Positions 16,408 through 25,274 of a stretch of 64,000 nt of DNA are shown here, piece by piece. How positions within the stretch are numbered: position 1 is the first letter of the stretch; every line of letters starts with the position of its first letter. The position numbers were made by a program, and so were the translations under genes. Below the pieces are notes generated by a model. That model did no database searches. It was not told where the DNA came from and saw nothing but the letters and a program-made list of their open reading frames with translations. Source of the stretch: Arachidicoccus terrestris (GTDB taxonomy: Bacteria > Bacteroidota > Bacteroidia > Chitinophagales > Chitinophagaceae). The DNA is taken from contig NZ_CP083387.1 of NCBI RefSeq assembly GCF_020042345.1, positions 2,666,001 to 2,730,000 on the forward strand, read 5' to 3'.

Positions 16408-17634
16408 ATGGCATCAATAAAAACACAATTTGTAATTCCAGCTAAGATGAAGACTTGGTCCTATGGACTGATGGGCGTGGGAATTGTTGCTTTTCTGATT
16501 GGTTTTTTTACCATGGGAATGAGCAGTGACCCACACAAAAGTGCGACCTTCTGGGGTACTATTATGTACAATGCGGTATTTTTCCTTTTGATTACCAATA
16601 TCGCCATGTTCTTTATCTGTGCCCTGACACTGGGAATGTCTGCCTGGCAGATTGCCTTCAGCAGAGTATCGGAAGCCATTTCTGCTGCTATGCCTGTGTT
16701 CGGGTTGATTGCCGGAGTTTTGCTGATCGGTTTAGTGGTGACTAAATCTCATATTTATCACTGGACAGATGTGGATGCTGTTAAGCATGACGCTATTTTG
16801 ACGCATAAACACGGATTCCTGAATGCGCCTTTCTACATTCTCTGGACAGTGGCCTCTATCGGCCTTTGGGCTTTACTGGGAGCCAGAATGCGTAAGATGA
16901 CCGCCGAAGCTGATACGCACTACCTCGGTGCACAGGAAGGGCAGCGTTTTATCTGGCGCAAGACGGTTAATGCCGGACTGTTTTTGGCGTGGTTCGCCGT
17001 AACTGCCGGATGTGTAACGCCTTGGATGTGGCTGATGAGCCTGGATCCGCATTGGTACTCTACAATGTATAGCTGGTATATTTTTGCGAGTAGCTTTGTA
17101 GGTGGTTTAGCCTTGATTACCTTATTTGTTATATATCTTAAAAATAAGGGTTATCTGGAATTGACCAATCAGGAACACCTGCATGATTTGGGTAAATTCC
17201 TGTTTGCCTTTTCTATTTTCTGGACCTATATCTGGTTCGCACAGTATATGCTGATATGGTATGCGAACATTCCTGAAGAGACAATTTATTTTAAAACACG
17301 TATTCAGGGCGAGTTTAAGGGTGTCTTTTTCCTGAATTTAGTTATTAACTTTGTATGTCCGATTTTGATTCTGATGTCCAGACCTGCAAAACGTAACTAT
17401 ACAATGATGACCTTTATGGCAGTGTTGTTACTTTTTGGCCATTGGCTGGATTTCTACCAGATTATTATGGGTAGTATTTCTGTACATCACATCACACTGG
17501 GATGGTTGGATTTTGGCATCGCCGCGCTTTTTGTTGGTATATTGATCTATACAGTTGGTAAGGCACTTACGAAACGGCCGTTGGTACCGAAATACCATCC
17601 GTTCCTGAAAGAAAGTATCATTCACCATACCTAA
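16408..17634 (+). CDS. actF: Alternative complex III subunit ActF (membrane)
   Basis: 408 residues with about ten predicted membrane helices. It is a reduced ActC relative and the last act gene in the usual actABCDEF order. Recognisable stretches include WTVASIGLWALLGARMRKM, AGCVTPWMWLMSLDPHWYSTMYSWY and IFWTYIWFAQYMLIWYANIPEET. It forms part of the membrane domain of the quinol:cytochrome c oxidoreductase. ATG at 16408; coxB follows after 62 bases, so ACIII and the oxidase are probably co-transcribed. Confidence 0.93.
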   Translation: MASIKTQFVIPAKMKTWSYGLMGVGIVAFLIGFFTMGMSSDPHKSATFWGTIMYNAVFFLLITNIAMFFICALTLGMSAWQIAFSRVSEAISAAMPVFGLIAGVLLIGLVVTKSHIYHWTDVDAVKHDAILTHKHGFLNAPFYILWTVASIGLWALLGARMRKMTAEADTHYLGAQEGQRFIWRKTVNAGLFLAWFAVTAGCVTPWMWLMSLDPHWYSTMYSWYIFASSFVGGLALITLFVIYLKNKGYLELTNQEHLHDLGKFLFAFSIFWTYIWFAQYMLIWYANIPEETIYFKTRIQGEFKGVFFLNLVINFVCPILILMSRPAKRNYTMMTFMAVLLLFGHWLDFYQIIMGSISVHHITLGWLDFGIAALFVGILIYTVGKALTKRPLVPKYHPFLKESIIHHT

Positions 17635-17696
17635 AACCTTATAATAGCAAGCACGTCAAAATCTGATTTAGAAAAATATTTTAAGCAATATACATT

Positions 17697-18827
17697 ATGT
17701 CAATGTTTTTTACCGTCGCCGCCTTCTTCTTGATTGTGATAGTGATCTTCCAGATCGCTAAAGCGAGTGAGTACGTTTCCGTGCTGAAAGGCGAAGAGCA
17801 ATCCTTTAAACAAAGCAACAAGGTCAATGGTGCGTTGATGATCGTATTCCTGGTCTTGGGGTTGATCGGTGTTTACTGGTGCAATAAATTACTTTACCCC
17901 AGAACCACTTTTGTAGAAGGGTCTGCCAGTATCGAGGGAGAGCAGGTGGATAAACTGTTTTGGATCACCTTGATTTTGACCGGTATTGTATTTGTCGTCA
18001 CGCAGATCCTGCTTTTCTGGTTCGCATTTCGTTATCAATACAAAGAGAACAAAAAAGCCTACTATTTTCCGCATAATAACACGATGGAAATTATCTGGAC
18101 CTCTGTTCCTACCATTGTGCTGCTGATCCTGATCGTATACGGCCTGCGCAGCTGGTTCTTATTTACGGGAGATGCGCCGAAGAATGCCATGCAGATAGAA
18201 GTAACAGGACATCAGTTTGGATGGGATTTTAGATATCCGGGTGAAGATGGCGTTTTTGGAAAGAAATACTTCAGGGATATAGACCCTGCGAATTCAAATA
18301 CACTAGGTCTGATCTGGAAGGATAATCCGGCATTGAAACAGAAGGCAGATCCGGCTACTTTTGATGATATCGTTATTCCGGGCACCATGTATCTGGTAAA
18401 AGGTAAACCGGTAGAATTACTGATCAATTCCCAGGATGTGATTCATGACGTAGGCCTGCCACAGTTCAGAATGAAAATGGATGCTGTTCCTGGTACGCCT
18501 ACACGCCTTTGGTTCACACCGAAGTATACGACAGAGGAGATGAAGAAAATCACCGGCAATCCGAATTATACCTATGAGTTGGCTTGTGACCAGCTTTGCG
18601 GGAATGGTCACTATTCTATGCGTGCAGTGATCCAGGTGGTTACTCAGCAGGAATATGATGTAATAATGGCCAAGCAGAAGCCGGCTTATTTACGTGCTTT
18701 CCCCGAAAAGGACCCTGCCAATCAGGCGCCGGCCGGGGGGGCAGCAGATTCTACGGCGGCACCGGCAGCTGCAACTGCAGTGGTTAAGGCGGCAAGGGAC
18801 ACCGCTGCATTGGTGCTCAACAAATAG
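17697..18827 (+). CDS. coxB: Cytochrome c oxidase subunit II
   Basis: 376 residues. Two membrane helices (near 100-120 and 140-165) precede a periplasmic cupredoxin domain. Cu-A ligands are seen in INSQDVIHDVGLPQFRMKMDAVPG (first His) and ELACDQLCGNGHYSM, which provides two Cys, His and Met. An extra N-terminal helix (residues 1-20) and a Pro/Ala-rich C-terminal tail (after 330) are present. There is no fused cytochrome c domain, so electrons must come from ActE, ActA or a separate cytochrome. ATG at 17697. It is the first cox gene after actF. Confidence 0.96.
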   Translation: MSMFFTVAAFFLIVIVIFQIAKASEYVSVLKGEEQSFKQSNKVNGALMIVFLVLGLIGVYWCNKLLYPRTTFVEGSASIEGEQVDKLFWITLILTGIVFVVTQILLFWFAFRYQYKENKKAYYFPHNNTMEIIWTSVPTIVLLILIVYGLRSWFLFTGDAPKNAMQIEVTGHQFGWDFRYPGEDGVFGKKYFRDIDPANSNTLGLIWKDNPALKQKADPATFDDIVIPGTMYLVKGKPVELLINSQDVIHDVGLPQFRMKMDAVPGTPTRLWFTPKYTTEEMKKITGNPNYTYELACDQLCGNGHYSMRAVIQVVTQQEYDVIMAKQKPAYLRAFPEKDPANQAPAGGAADSTAAPAAATAVVKAARDTAALVLNK

Positions 18828-18875
18828 ACAGGAACTAGAATTGATATATAAGATATTATTTTTAAAGATACAATC

Positions 18876-20738
18876 ATGAACAACGAAGCTGTAATACAGG
18901 CGGGAGCTGCCGCTCTTCATGTGGCAGGTGACCATGGAGAGGCGCATCACCATAAGCAATCTTTTATTACAAAATATATTTTCAGCCAGGACCATAAGAC
19001 GATTGGTAAACAGTTTTTGATTACCGGTATTATTTGGGCAATCATTGGCGGTTTAATGTCAGTTTTATTCAGACTGCAGTTGGGGTATCCGGACAGTTCA
19101 TTTCCTTGGCTGGAGACAGTTATCGGTCATTGGGCTAAAGACGGCCGTATTACACCTGAAGCGTATTATTCTTTGACAACGATTCACGGTACGGTGATGA
19201 TCTTCTTCGTATTAACCGGGGGACTTTCCGGAACCTTTGCGAATTTTCTCATTCCCCTACAGATCGGGGCAAGAGACATGGCATCGCCATTAATGAACAT
19301 GCTGAGTTATTGGTTTTTCTTTACCGCCAGTGTGATCATGCTTTGCTCTTTCTTTGTTGAAACAGGTCCATTTGCCGGGGGCTGGACGGCCTATCCTCCT
19401 TTAAGCGCCTTAGGCGACGCCTCGCCGGGATCGAAAACGGGGATGGATCTTTGGTTGGCGTCGCTGATTCTGTTTGTTGTATCGCAGTTACTAGCGGGCC
19501 TGAATTATATCTCTACCGTATTGAATATGCGCACGAAAGGCATGAGTATGATGCGTATGCCGTTAAGTACCTGGGGTGTATTCCTGCAGGCTGTGTTAGG
19601 TGTACTTTCTTTCCCCGTTTTGTTCTCTGGTTTTATCCTGTTGATTTTCGACCGCCACTTCGGCACCAGTTTTTATCTGTCTGATATCTATATTCAGGGC
19701 GTAGGTGCCTTGTCCCATGAAGGTGGTAATGCAATTCTTTATCAACATTTGTTCTGGTTCTTAGGACATCCGGAAGTATATATTGTTATCCTGCCGGCAA
19801 TGGGTATCGTTTCTGAGGTGATGTCTACCAGTGGCCGTAAACCGATCTTCGGATACTCTGCCATGGTCATGTCCATGTTTGCCATTGTTATTCTGGCTTT
19901 CCTGGTATGGGCACACCATATGTTCGTAACGGGTTTGAATCCGTTCCTGGGATCGATATTCGTATTACTGACCCTGTTGATTGCGGTACCTTCGGCAATC
20001 AAGGTCTTCAACTGGTTGACAACGCTTTGGCGTGGTAATCTGCGCTTTACACCAGGTATGCTCTTTGCGATCGGTTTTGTCAGCGTATTTATCTCCGGTG
20101 GTCTGACGGGTATCTATACCGGTAACTCTGCTATCGATATCCATATCCATGATACATATTTTATTATTGCGCATTTCCATCTGGTAATGGGTGTTGCGGC
20201 TTTCTTCGGAATGTTCTGTGGTGTATATCACTGGTTCCCTAAGATGTTTGGCCGTCATATGAATAACACTTTAGGTTATGTACACTTTTGGATTACGCTT
20301 GTTGGTGCTTATCTGATCTTCTGGCCTATGCACTATGAAGGTCTTGCCGGTATGCCCAGAAGGTATTATGATTATAGTGGCTGGGAAAGCTTCAAGCAAT
20401 TTGTTGAGTTGAACAGGTTTATCAGTGTCTGTGTTATTATCACTTTTGCTGCTCAGTTCCTCTTCCTGTTTAATTTCTTCCACTCTATTTTCAAGGGTAG
20501 AAAGTTGACCGTGAAGAACCCGTGGAAGTCTACCGCATTGGAATGGACAACGCCGATCAATGTGGGTCATGGTAACTGGCCCGGAGAAATTCCGGAAGTG
20601 CATCGCTGGCCATACGATTATAGCAAAGATGGTCATGACTTTATTCCGCAGACAGTTCCGGTAGGAGAAGAAGATAATCCGGCATATATGGATGAAGAGA
20701 TGATCGAAGAAGCAAAGCTGAAAGGCGAACAGGTATAA
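18876..20738 (+). CDS. coxA: Cytochrome c oxidase subunit I
   Basis: 620 residues, twelve or more membrane helices. Heme a, heme a3 and Cu-B ligands are visible: TTIHGTVMIFF, the cross-linked His-Tyr pair in GHPEVYIVILPAMG, WAHHMFVTG, and HDTYFIIAHFHLVMG. The PEVY glutamate region marks the A-type family. The N terminus is His-rich (DHGEAHHHKQ) and a 70-residue soluble C-terminal extension follows the last helix. It reduces O2 to water and pumps protons. Only 48 bases separate it from coxB. Confidence 0.97.
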   Translation: MNNEAVIQAGAAALHVAGDHGEAHHHKQSFITKYIFSQDHKTIGKQFLITGIIWAIIGGLMSVLFRLQLGYPDSSFPWLETVIGHWAKDGRITPEAYYSLTTIHGTVMIFFVLTGGLSGTFANFLIPLQIGARDMASPLMNMLSYWFFFTASVIMLCSFFVETGPFAGGWTAYPPLSALGDASPGSKTGMDLWLASLILFVVSQLLAGLNYISTVLNMRTKGMSMMRMPLSTWGVFLQAVLGVLSFPVLFSGFILLIFDRHFGTSFYLSDIYIQGVGALSHEGGNAILYQHLFWFLGHPEVYIVILPAMGIVSEVMSTSGRKPIFGYSAMVMSMFAIVILAFLVWAHHMFVTGLNPFLGSIFVLLTLLIAVPSAIKVFNWLTTLWRGNLRFTPGMLFAIGFVSVFISGGLTGIYTGNSAIDIHIHDTYFIIAHFHLVMGVAAFFGMFCGVYHWFPKMFGRHMNNTLGYVHFWITLVGAYLIFWPMHYEGLAGMPRRYYDYSGWESFKQFVELNRFISVCVIITFAAQFLFLFNFFHSIFKGRKLTVKNPWKSTALEWTTPINVGHGNWPGEIPEVHRWPYDYSKDGHDFIPQTVPVGEEDNPAYMDEEMIEEAKLKGEQV

Positions 20739-20818
20739 ATGCCTGTTGGAGGTCAAAAGAAAATGAATAATAACATGGAGGGCCCGTGCAGAGGAACTCC
20801 AGGTAAAAAATAAGATTT

Positions 20819-21781
20819 TTGAAACAGGAAAGTTCGAATGTAAATACGAATGTGACTCCCGGTAGGTTGTCAGTCTTGATTAGAGACTATATGACGCTTA
20901 CTAAATTCACATTGAGTTTTACAGTGGTTTTTTCCTGTGTGGTCAGTTATCTGTTGTCACCGAATACATTAGTATCCAATGTGGCAAAGATAATAGAGCT
21001 CTTTGTAGCGGGGTTGCTCGTAACGGGCGCCGCCAATGCCATCAATCAGGCCGTTGAAAAAGATACGGATGCCCTGATGAAGCGCACCGCCAACCGGCCG
21101 GTGGCAGCCGGCAGGATCAGTCAGCAAAATGCCTTGATCTTCGCTTATGTCTCCGGAATATTAGGCGTAGCCATGATGTGGTATTGTTTTAATGCACAAT
21201 CCGCCTTGCTTTCTGCCTTCAGCATGTTTTTGTATGCTTATATCTATACACCGCTGAAGAAGAAAAACTCCATTGCGGTCCTGGTAGGAGCGTTTCCGGG
21301 CGCTTTTCCTTGCCTGATTGGATGGGTAGCCGGTTTTGTAGCAGGCGGTGATAACAGTTGGTACGGCGGTCTGGTGTTGTTTTTGATACAATTCCTGTGG
21401 CAGTTTCCTCATTTTTGGGCAATTGCCTGGGTGGCACACGGTGATTACACTAAGGCCGGATTTAAATTATTGCCTTCTGACAAAGGACCTACTAAAAGTA
21501 CCGCTATGAAAGCTGTGGTCTATGCGGCCTTGATGGTTCCGGTTGGAATGCTGGCTTTTATTCCCCTGGGCGGCGGACACCCGTTAAATGATGCCGGAAC
21601 GTTGGCAGGGAAGATCAGTTTTTTGATCGTACTACTCTGTAATTTGTTTATGGTCGTCCAGTGTGTGCGACTATATGTGAATATGGATGTAAAATCTGCC
21701 AGAAGGGTAATGTTTAGTAGTTATATTTATTTGCCGGTGGTGTTGTTGGCATTACTCTCGGCAGTAAGCAAAAATTTTTAA
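20819..21781 (+). CDS. ctaB: Protoheme IX farnesyltransferase (heme O synthase)
   Basis: 320 residues from a TTG start; no ATG lies near the beginning, and the next one (20890) would remove the conserved N terminus. A UbiA-family prenyltransferase with about nine helices. The first Asp-rich motif is NAINQAVEKDTDALMKRT (near residues 77-94), followed by NRPVAAGRI. The second acidic motif is degenerate, as is usual. It makes heme O from heme B and farnesyl-PP, the precursor of the oxidase heme A. The stop codon is directly followed by the ATG of the next gene, so translation is probably coupled. Confidence 0.93.
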   Translation: MKQESSNVNTNVTPGRLSVLIRDYMTLTKFTLSFTVVFSCVVSYLLSPNTLVSNVAKIIELFVAGLLVTGAANAINQAVEKDTDALMKRTANRPVAAGRISQQNALIFAYVSGILGVAMMWYCFNAQSALLSAFSMFLYAYIYTPLKKKNSIAVLVGAFPGAFPCLIGWVAGFVAGGDNSWYGGLVLFLIQFLWQFPHFWAIAWVAHGDYTKAGFKLLPSDKGPTKSTAMKAVVYAALMVPVGMLAFIPLGGGHPLNDAGTLAGKISFLIVLLCNLFMVVQCVRLYVNMDVKSARRVMFSSYIYLPVVLLALLSAVSKNF

Positions 21782-22357
21782 ATGACAACTGTGGGTATTT
21801 CTGAAAATAAAGGCAGGTTGCATCCACATAAGTTTTTACTGTGGGTCGGGATGGCAAGCATTGTCATGATGTTTGCAGGTCTGACAAGTGCTTACGTTGT
21901 AAAGAGGACTTTTAGCAACTGGATGGAATTCGGGCTGCCTTCTGTCTTCTGGATTTCTACGGTCGTGATACTGGTGAGTTCTCTGACGATGCATCTGGCT
22001 TTAAAGAACTTTAAAGCGCATGAGCGGAAAAAATATAAGACCCTGATTACAGTCACGGCGGTACTCGGGTTACTTTTTGCAATTTTGCAATTGTATGGGT
22101 TTACCCAGCTCCATGAAAGAGGCATTCAGATCTTTGGTATCGGCAGTAACGCTTCCGCTTCGTTTTTGGGGATCATTGTCGGGCTACATGCGCTGCATGT
22201 TATCGGTGGCATTATTGCATTATTGATCATCTTTTTCAGGGCCTATGGCACGAAGGTGAAGCGTTATGATAAAACGCCCATTGAGATCGTAGCGATCTAC
22301 TGGCACTTTGTTGATATATTATGGATCTATCTGTTTTTATTCTTTAGTTTTACTTAA
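21782..22357 (+). CDS. Heme-copper oxidase subunit III, short paralogue
   Basis: 191 residues with five hydrophobic helices: LLWVGMASIVMMFAGLTSAYVV, VFWISTVVILVSSL, a third near 85-105, GLHALHVIGGIIALLIIFF and the terminal WHFVDILWIYLFLFFSF. The H-x-H-V and YWHFVD signatures are those of subunit III. It begins one base after the ctaB stop. A second, longer subunit III gene follows at 22428. In Bacteroidota one of such a pair may replace or assist the classical subunit; division of labour is not known. Confidence 0.9.
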   Translation: MTTVGISENKGRLHPHKFLLWVGMASIVMMFAGLTSAYVVKRTFSNWMEFGLPSVFWISTVVILVSSLTMHLALKNFKAHERKKYKTLITVTAVLGLLFAILQLYGFTQLHERGIQIFGIGSNASASFLGIIVGLHALHVIGGIIALLIIFFRAYGTKVKRYDKTPIEIVAIYWHFVDILWIYLFLFFSFT

Positions 22358-22427
22358 ACAGTTAGATAGATTAAAAGATAAATTAAGAAGTATTAAAAAA
22401 TAAAATAAATCATTTTTATTCTTTATT

Positions 22428-23108
22428 ATGGCACATACAGCAGCAATACATACTGAGAAGCCGAGCAAATGGAGCGGTGGCAGCAGTCCCTTTAAAGTGG
22501 AATACGGCAAATTGATGATGTGGTTCTTTTTGCTGAGCGACTCCTTTACTTTTGGCGGTTTACTGATTTCTTATGGAACGACCAGATTCGCCACTATTGG
22601 CTGGCCTGACCCGAACGTTGCGTTTAGTAAGTTTCCGGGATACGGCGGTACTGCGCCCCTGGCATTCGTGAGTCTTATGACTTTTATCCTGATCATCAGC
22701 TCAGTTACCATGGTACTTGCTGTGCAGGCGGGTAAGGAAATGAACAAAAGGGATGTTGTCAAGTATCTCATCCTGACAATTGTGGGTGGATTTATATTTT
22801 TGGGCTGCCAGGCCTGGGAATGGACACATTTATATCATGAAGGTGCCTGGTGGGGCGCGAATCCATTTGCGAACTCTAATGGAACCCAGTCTACACAGAA
22901 CTTCACCAATTTCTTCTTCACGATTACCGGATTCCATGGTTTTCATGTATTCTCCGGGGTATGTATTAACATCATTATGCTGATCATGACCCTGTGCAAT
23001 AAGTTTGAACAGCGTGGACACTACCTGATGATCGAGAAGGCCGGCCTGTACTGGCACTTTGTAGATCTGGTCTGGGTGTTTGTATTTACCTGTTTTTATC
23101 TGGTTTAA
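22428..23108 (+). CDS. coxC: Cytochrome c oxidase subunit III
   Basis: 226 residues, five helices. Seen: KLMMWFFLLSDSFTFGGLLISYGT with the conserved helix I, FLGCQAWEWTHL (helix III, with the E of the usual QxxE/EW motif), FHGFHVFSGVCINIIML and the final YWHFVDLVWVFVFTCFYL. A longer loop between helices (WGANPFANSNGTQSTQNF) distinguishes it from the short paralogue upstream. It stabilises the oxidase core and the proton-uptake path. Confidence 0.93.
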   Translation: MAHTAAIHTEKPSKWSGGSSPFKVEYGKLMMWFFLLSDSFTFGGLLISYGTTRFATIGWPDPNVAFSKFPGYGGTAPLAFVSLMTFILIISSVTMVLAVQAGKEMNKRDVVKYLILTIVGGFIFLGCQAWEWTHLYHEGAWWGANPFANSNGTQSTQNFTNFFFTITGFHGFHVFSGVCINIIMLIMTLCNKFEQRGHYLMIEKAGLYWHFVDLVWVFVFTCFYLV

Positions 23109-23142
23109 TTCAATTGATTAATTTGCTACAAATTCATTATAC

Positions 23143-23646
23143 ATGTCAAATTTAGAACAATTAGAGAGCGGCGGACACACACATGCACATGCGTTTGATT
23201 CCAAGAAAGTGAAAAGAGAGATCTGGAGGATTACCTTATATCTTTCTATACTGACTGTTGTTGAGCTTTTGCTTGGGTTTTTAATGATGCCCTGGCCGGA
23301 AGAAAGCCTCAAAAGACATTTGGTAAAAGGTGTCGTAATGGCATTGATGTTGTGGAAAGCTTTTTATATCATTGGCTATTTTATGCACTTGCGTCATGAA
23401 GTTCGTAACATGATTATGGTGATCGCTATTCCGTCTTTATTATTTATCTGGTTTATCGGCGCCTTCCTGGGAGATGGTCAGTCTTATAAGGATTTAAGAG
23501 CCAGAATGGATCCATATCACGTGGAACGTGCCCAGTTGCCCATGGAATTTCCGGAAGAAGGCCATCATGAAGGTCATGAGACCCCTGCGGTGCATCATAT
23601 GGAAGCCCCTGCCGCTACAGCAGATTCTGCTAAGGGTACGCATTAA
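23143..23646 (+). CDS. Cytochrome c oxidase subunit IV (prokaryotic type)
   Basis: 167 residues. A His-rich start (GGHTHAHAF) precedes three helices: LSILTVVELLLGFLMM, GVVMALMLWKAFYIIGYFMHL and MIMVIAIPSLLFIWFIGAF. A His- and Glu-rich soluble tail (EGHHEGHETPAVHHME) may bind metal. The HEVRN after the second helix is typical of the COX4_pro family. It is a small accessory subunit of the oxidase and the last gene before the terminator at 23677-23710. Confidence 0.9.
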   Translation: MSNLEQLESGGHTHAHAFDSKKVKREIWRITLYLSILTVVELLLGFLMMPWPEESLKRHLVKGVVMALMLWKAFYIIGYFMHLRHEVRNMIMVIAIPSLLFIWFIGAFLGDGQSYKDLRARMDPYHVERAQLPMEFPEEGHHEGHETPAVHHMEAPAATADSAKGTH

Positions 23647-23676
23647 GTAGGACTTCTTCATCAAGACAATATTCGT

Positions 23677-23710
23677 AAAAACCATCTGTTACGCATAGCA
23701 GATGGTTTTT
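23677..23710 (+). terminator. Terminator of the act-cox operon
   Basis: AAAAACCATCTG (23677-23688) pairs perfectly with CAGATGGTTTTT (23699-23710), with the T-tract following. It lies 31 bases after subunit IV and separates the oxidase structural genes from the assembly genes. Confidence 0.92.
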
Positions 23711-23834
23711 ATGTTCTATACCTCATAAAAGGCTTTTTCACCAATATTTTGTCTTTTTTAAACATTAAATGACAGACCTTTGCTCCGTTCCGGTTTTAAT
23801 AGACCGTTCTATTTAAGTACATCAACTGTAAGCG

Positions 23835-24665
23835 ATGAGTAAAAAAGCACTTCTGGGTATTGTTATTGCCCTTATTATTCCACTTACCGGTTATTTTATC
23901 CTAAAGGTCGCCAGTAATAAGACTATCCACATGCCTAAACACTATATTTTAGATAGTGTAGTCACGCATGAAGTCAATGGCAAAATGGAAAGGGACAGTA
24001 TCTGGCATACTGTTCAAAATATCAAACTGGTGAATCAATTAGGCGATACAGTTCATTTATATGATTTAAGAGGTAAGGTGATCGTAGCGGACTTCTTTTT
24101 TACAAGCTGCGGTTCGATTTGCCCTTATTTGACCAGGAATATGGTCCGATTACAGCGTTCTTTTGAAAAGGGCGGAGATTCCAGAGGAGATCTTTTGGGT
24201 GTTAACAATGTACAGTTCCTATCTTTCTCCATTGATCCATTGAGAGACTCCGTGCGTAAATTGAAAGCTTACGCAGACCAATATGGAGTGAATCACGATA
24301 ACTGGTGGTTCCTTACGGGTAACCGGGATTCTATCTATGATTTTATTTTTCACCAGCTTAAAGTCGACAAATATGATAATGAAACGCCGATAGATCCCAA
24401 TTTTGCCCATACAGGCCGCTTTGTTTTGCTTGACCGGGATTTTGGCATTCGCGGATATTATAACGGATTAGATACGTTGGGAGACCTGCCCAGGCTGGCT
24501 GAAGATATTGGCAAGCTAATGGTAGAAAAAGATACCAAGCATCCCTCTCCTTTACCGTTCGATCCAACAGAAATGGCCATTATATTTTTTATTGCGATTG
24601 TATTAGTGGTTTTTATTTTCTATGGCATCCTCAAGAAGAAGAAAACCCCCGCATCCAACGGCTAG
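23835..24665 (+). CDS. SCO1/SenC-family copper chaperone for cytochrome oxidase
   Basis: 276 residues. An N-terminal anchor helix (residues 5-23) precedes a thioredoxin-like domain with the copper motif FFFTSCGSICPYL (CxxxCP) and the distant His in NFAHTGRFVLLD. A second hydrophobic helix near the C terminus (MAIIFFIAIVLVVFIFYGIL) is unusual for SCO proteins, which mostly have one anchor. It delivers copper to, or reduces, the Cu-A site of subunit II. It lies after the operon terminator; a CCTTTG element about 45 bases upstream may drive it. Confidence 0.92.
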   Translation: MSKKALLGIVIALIIPLTGYFILKVASNKTIHMPKHYILDSVVTHEVNGKMERDSIWHTVQNIKLVNQLGDTVHLYDLRGKVIVADFFFTSCGSICPYLTRNMVRLQRSFEKGGDSRGDLLGVNNVQFLSFSIDPLRDSVRKLKAYADQYGVNHDNWWFLTGNRDSIYDFIFHQLKVDKYDNETPIDPNFAHTGRFVLLDRDFGIRGYYNGLDTLGDLPRLAEDIGKLMVEKDTKHPSPLPFDPTEMAIIFFIAIVLVVFIFYGILKKKKTPASNG

Positions 24666-24716
24666 TGACCGTATCATACACGTAAAACGTTTTCTGACCC
24701 CTAAATCCTGTTATTC

Positions 24717-25274
24717 ATGAACCAGCATCAGTTAGGCGCCACTATTCAAAAAAATGATAAGAAAGCCAGACGTTACATTGGCATCTTTTCTATTATCGTT
24801 TTTCTGGTGATCGTGGCACTGGGTAAGTATAAATTGACAGATGTGGATCTGGGTTTTAATCCGCACGTATTTGGGTTGATCAGTGCAGTAATAAATACTG
24901 TTGTCACATTTGTATTGATCGCCGCCCTGATTGCAGTCAAGTCCGGACATTATTTATTGCATAAGCGGTTAATGGTGACAGCGCTTATTTTGTCGGTATT
25001 ATTCTTATGTGCCTACATCTGCCACAATTTGTTTGCAGGGGAAACCAGATTTGGAGGAACAGGACTGATCAGAACGGTTTATTTAACGCTGTTGGCAACG
25101 CATATCGTTTTAGCTGCCGTTATGTTGCCGATTATTCTTTTTACAGCTTATAGAGGCCTCACGGGAGAATGGATGAAACATAAGAAGATTGCCCGCATTA
25201 CCTGGCCACTGTGGCTCTATATAGCCATCAGCGGTCCGGTTATCTATTGGATGATCCGCCCATATTATTCCTGA
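24717..25274 (+). CDS. DUF420 membrane protein, CtaM-like oxidase assembly factor
   Basis: 185 residues with about five helices: YIGIFSIIVFLVIVALG, FGLISAVINTVVTFVLIAAL, LMVTALILSVLFLCAYICHNL, YLTLLATHIVLAAVMLPIIL and LWLYIAISGPVIYWMI. The conserved His residues in KRLMVTA / YICHNL / ATHIVLA / YRGLTGEWMKHKKIAR fit DUF420. CtaM (YozB) of Firmicutes belongs to DUF420 and is required to mature the caa3/aa3 oxidase; the same role here is inferred from position after SCO. Its stop overlaps the convergent thioredoxin-family gene by 10 bases. Confidence 0.88.
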   Translation: MNQHQLGATIQKNDKKARRYIGIFSIIVFLVIVALGKYKLTDVDLGFNPHVFGLISAVINTVVTFVLIAALIAVKSGHYLLHKRLMVTALILSVLFLCAYICHNLFAGETRFGGTGLIRTVYLTLLATHIVLAAVMLPIILFTAYRGLTGEWMKHKKIARITWPLWLYIAISGPVIYWMIRPYYS

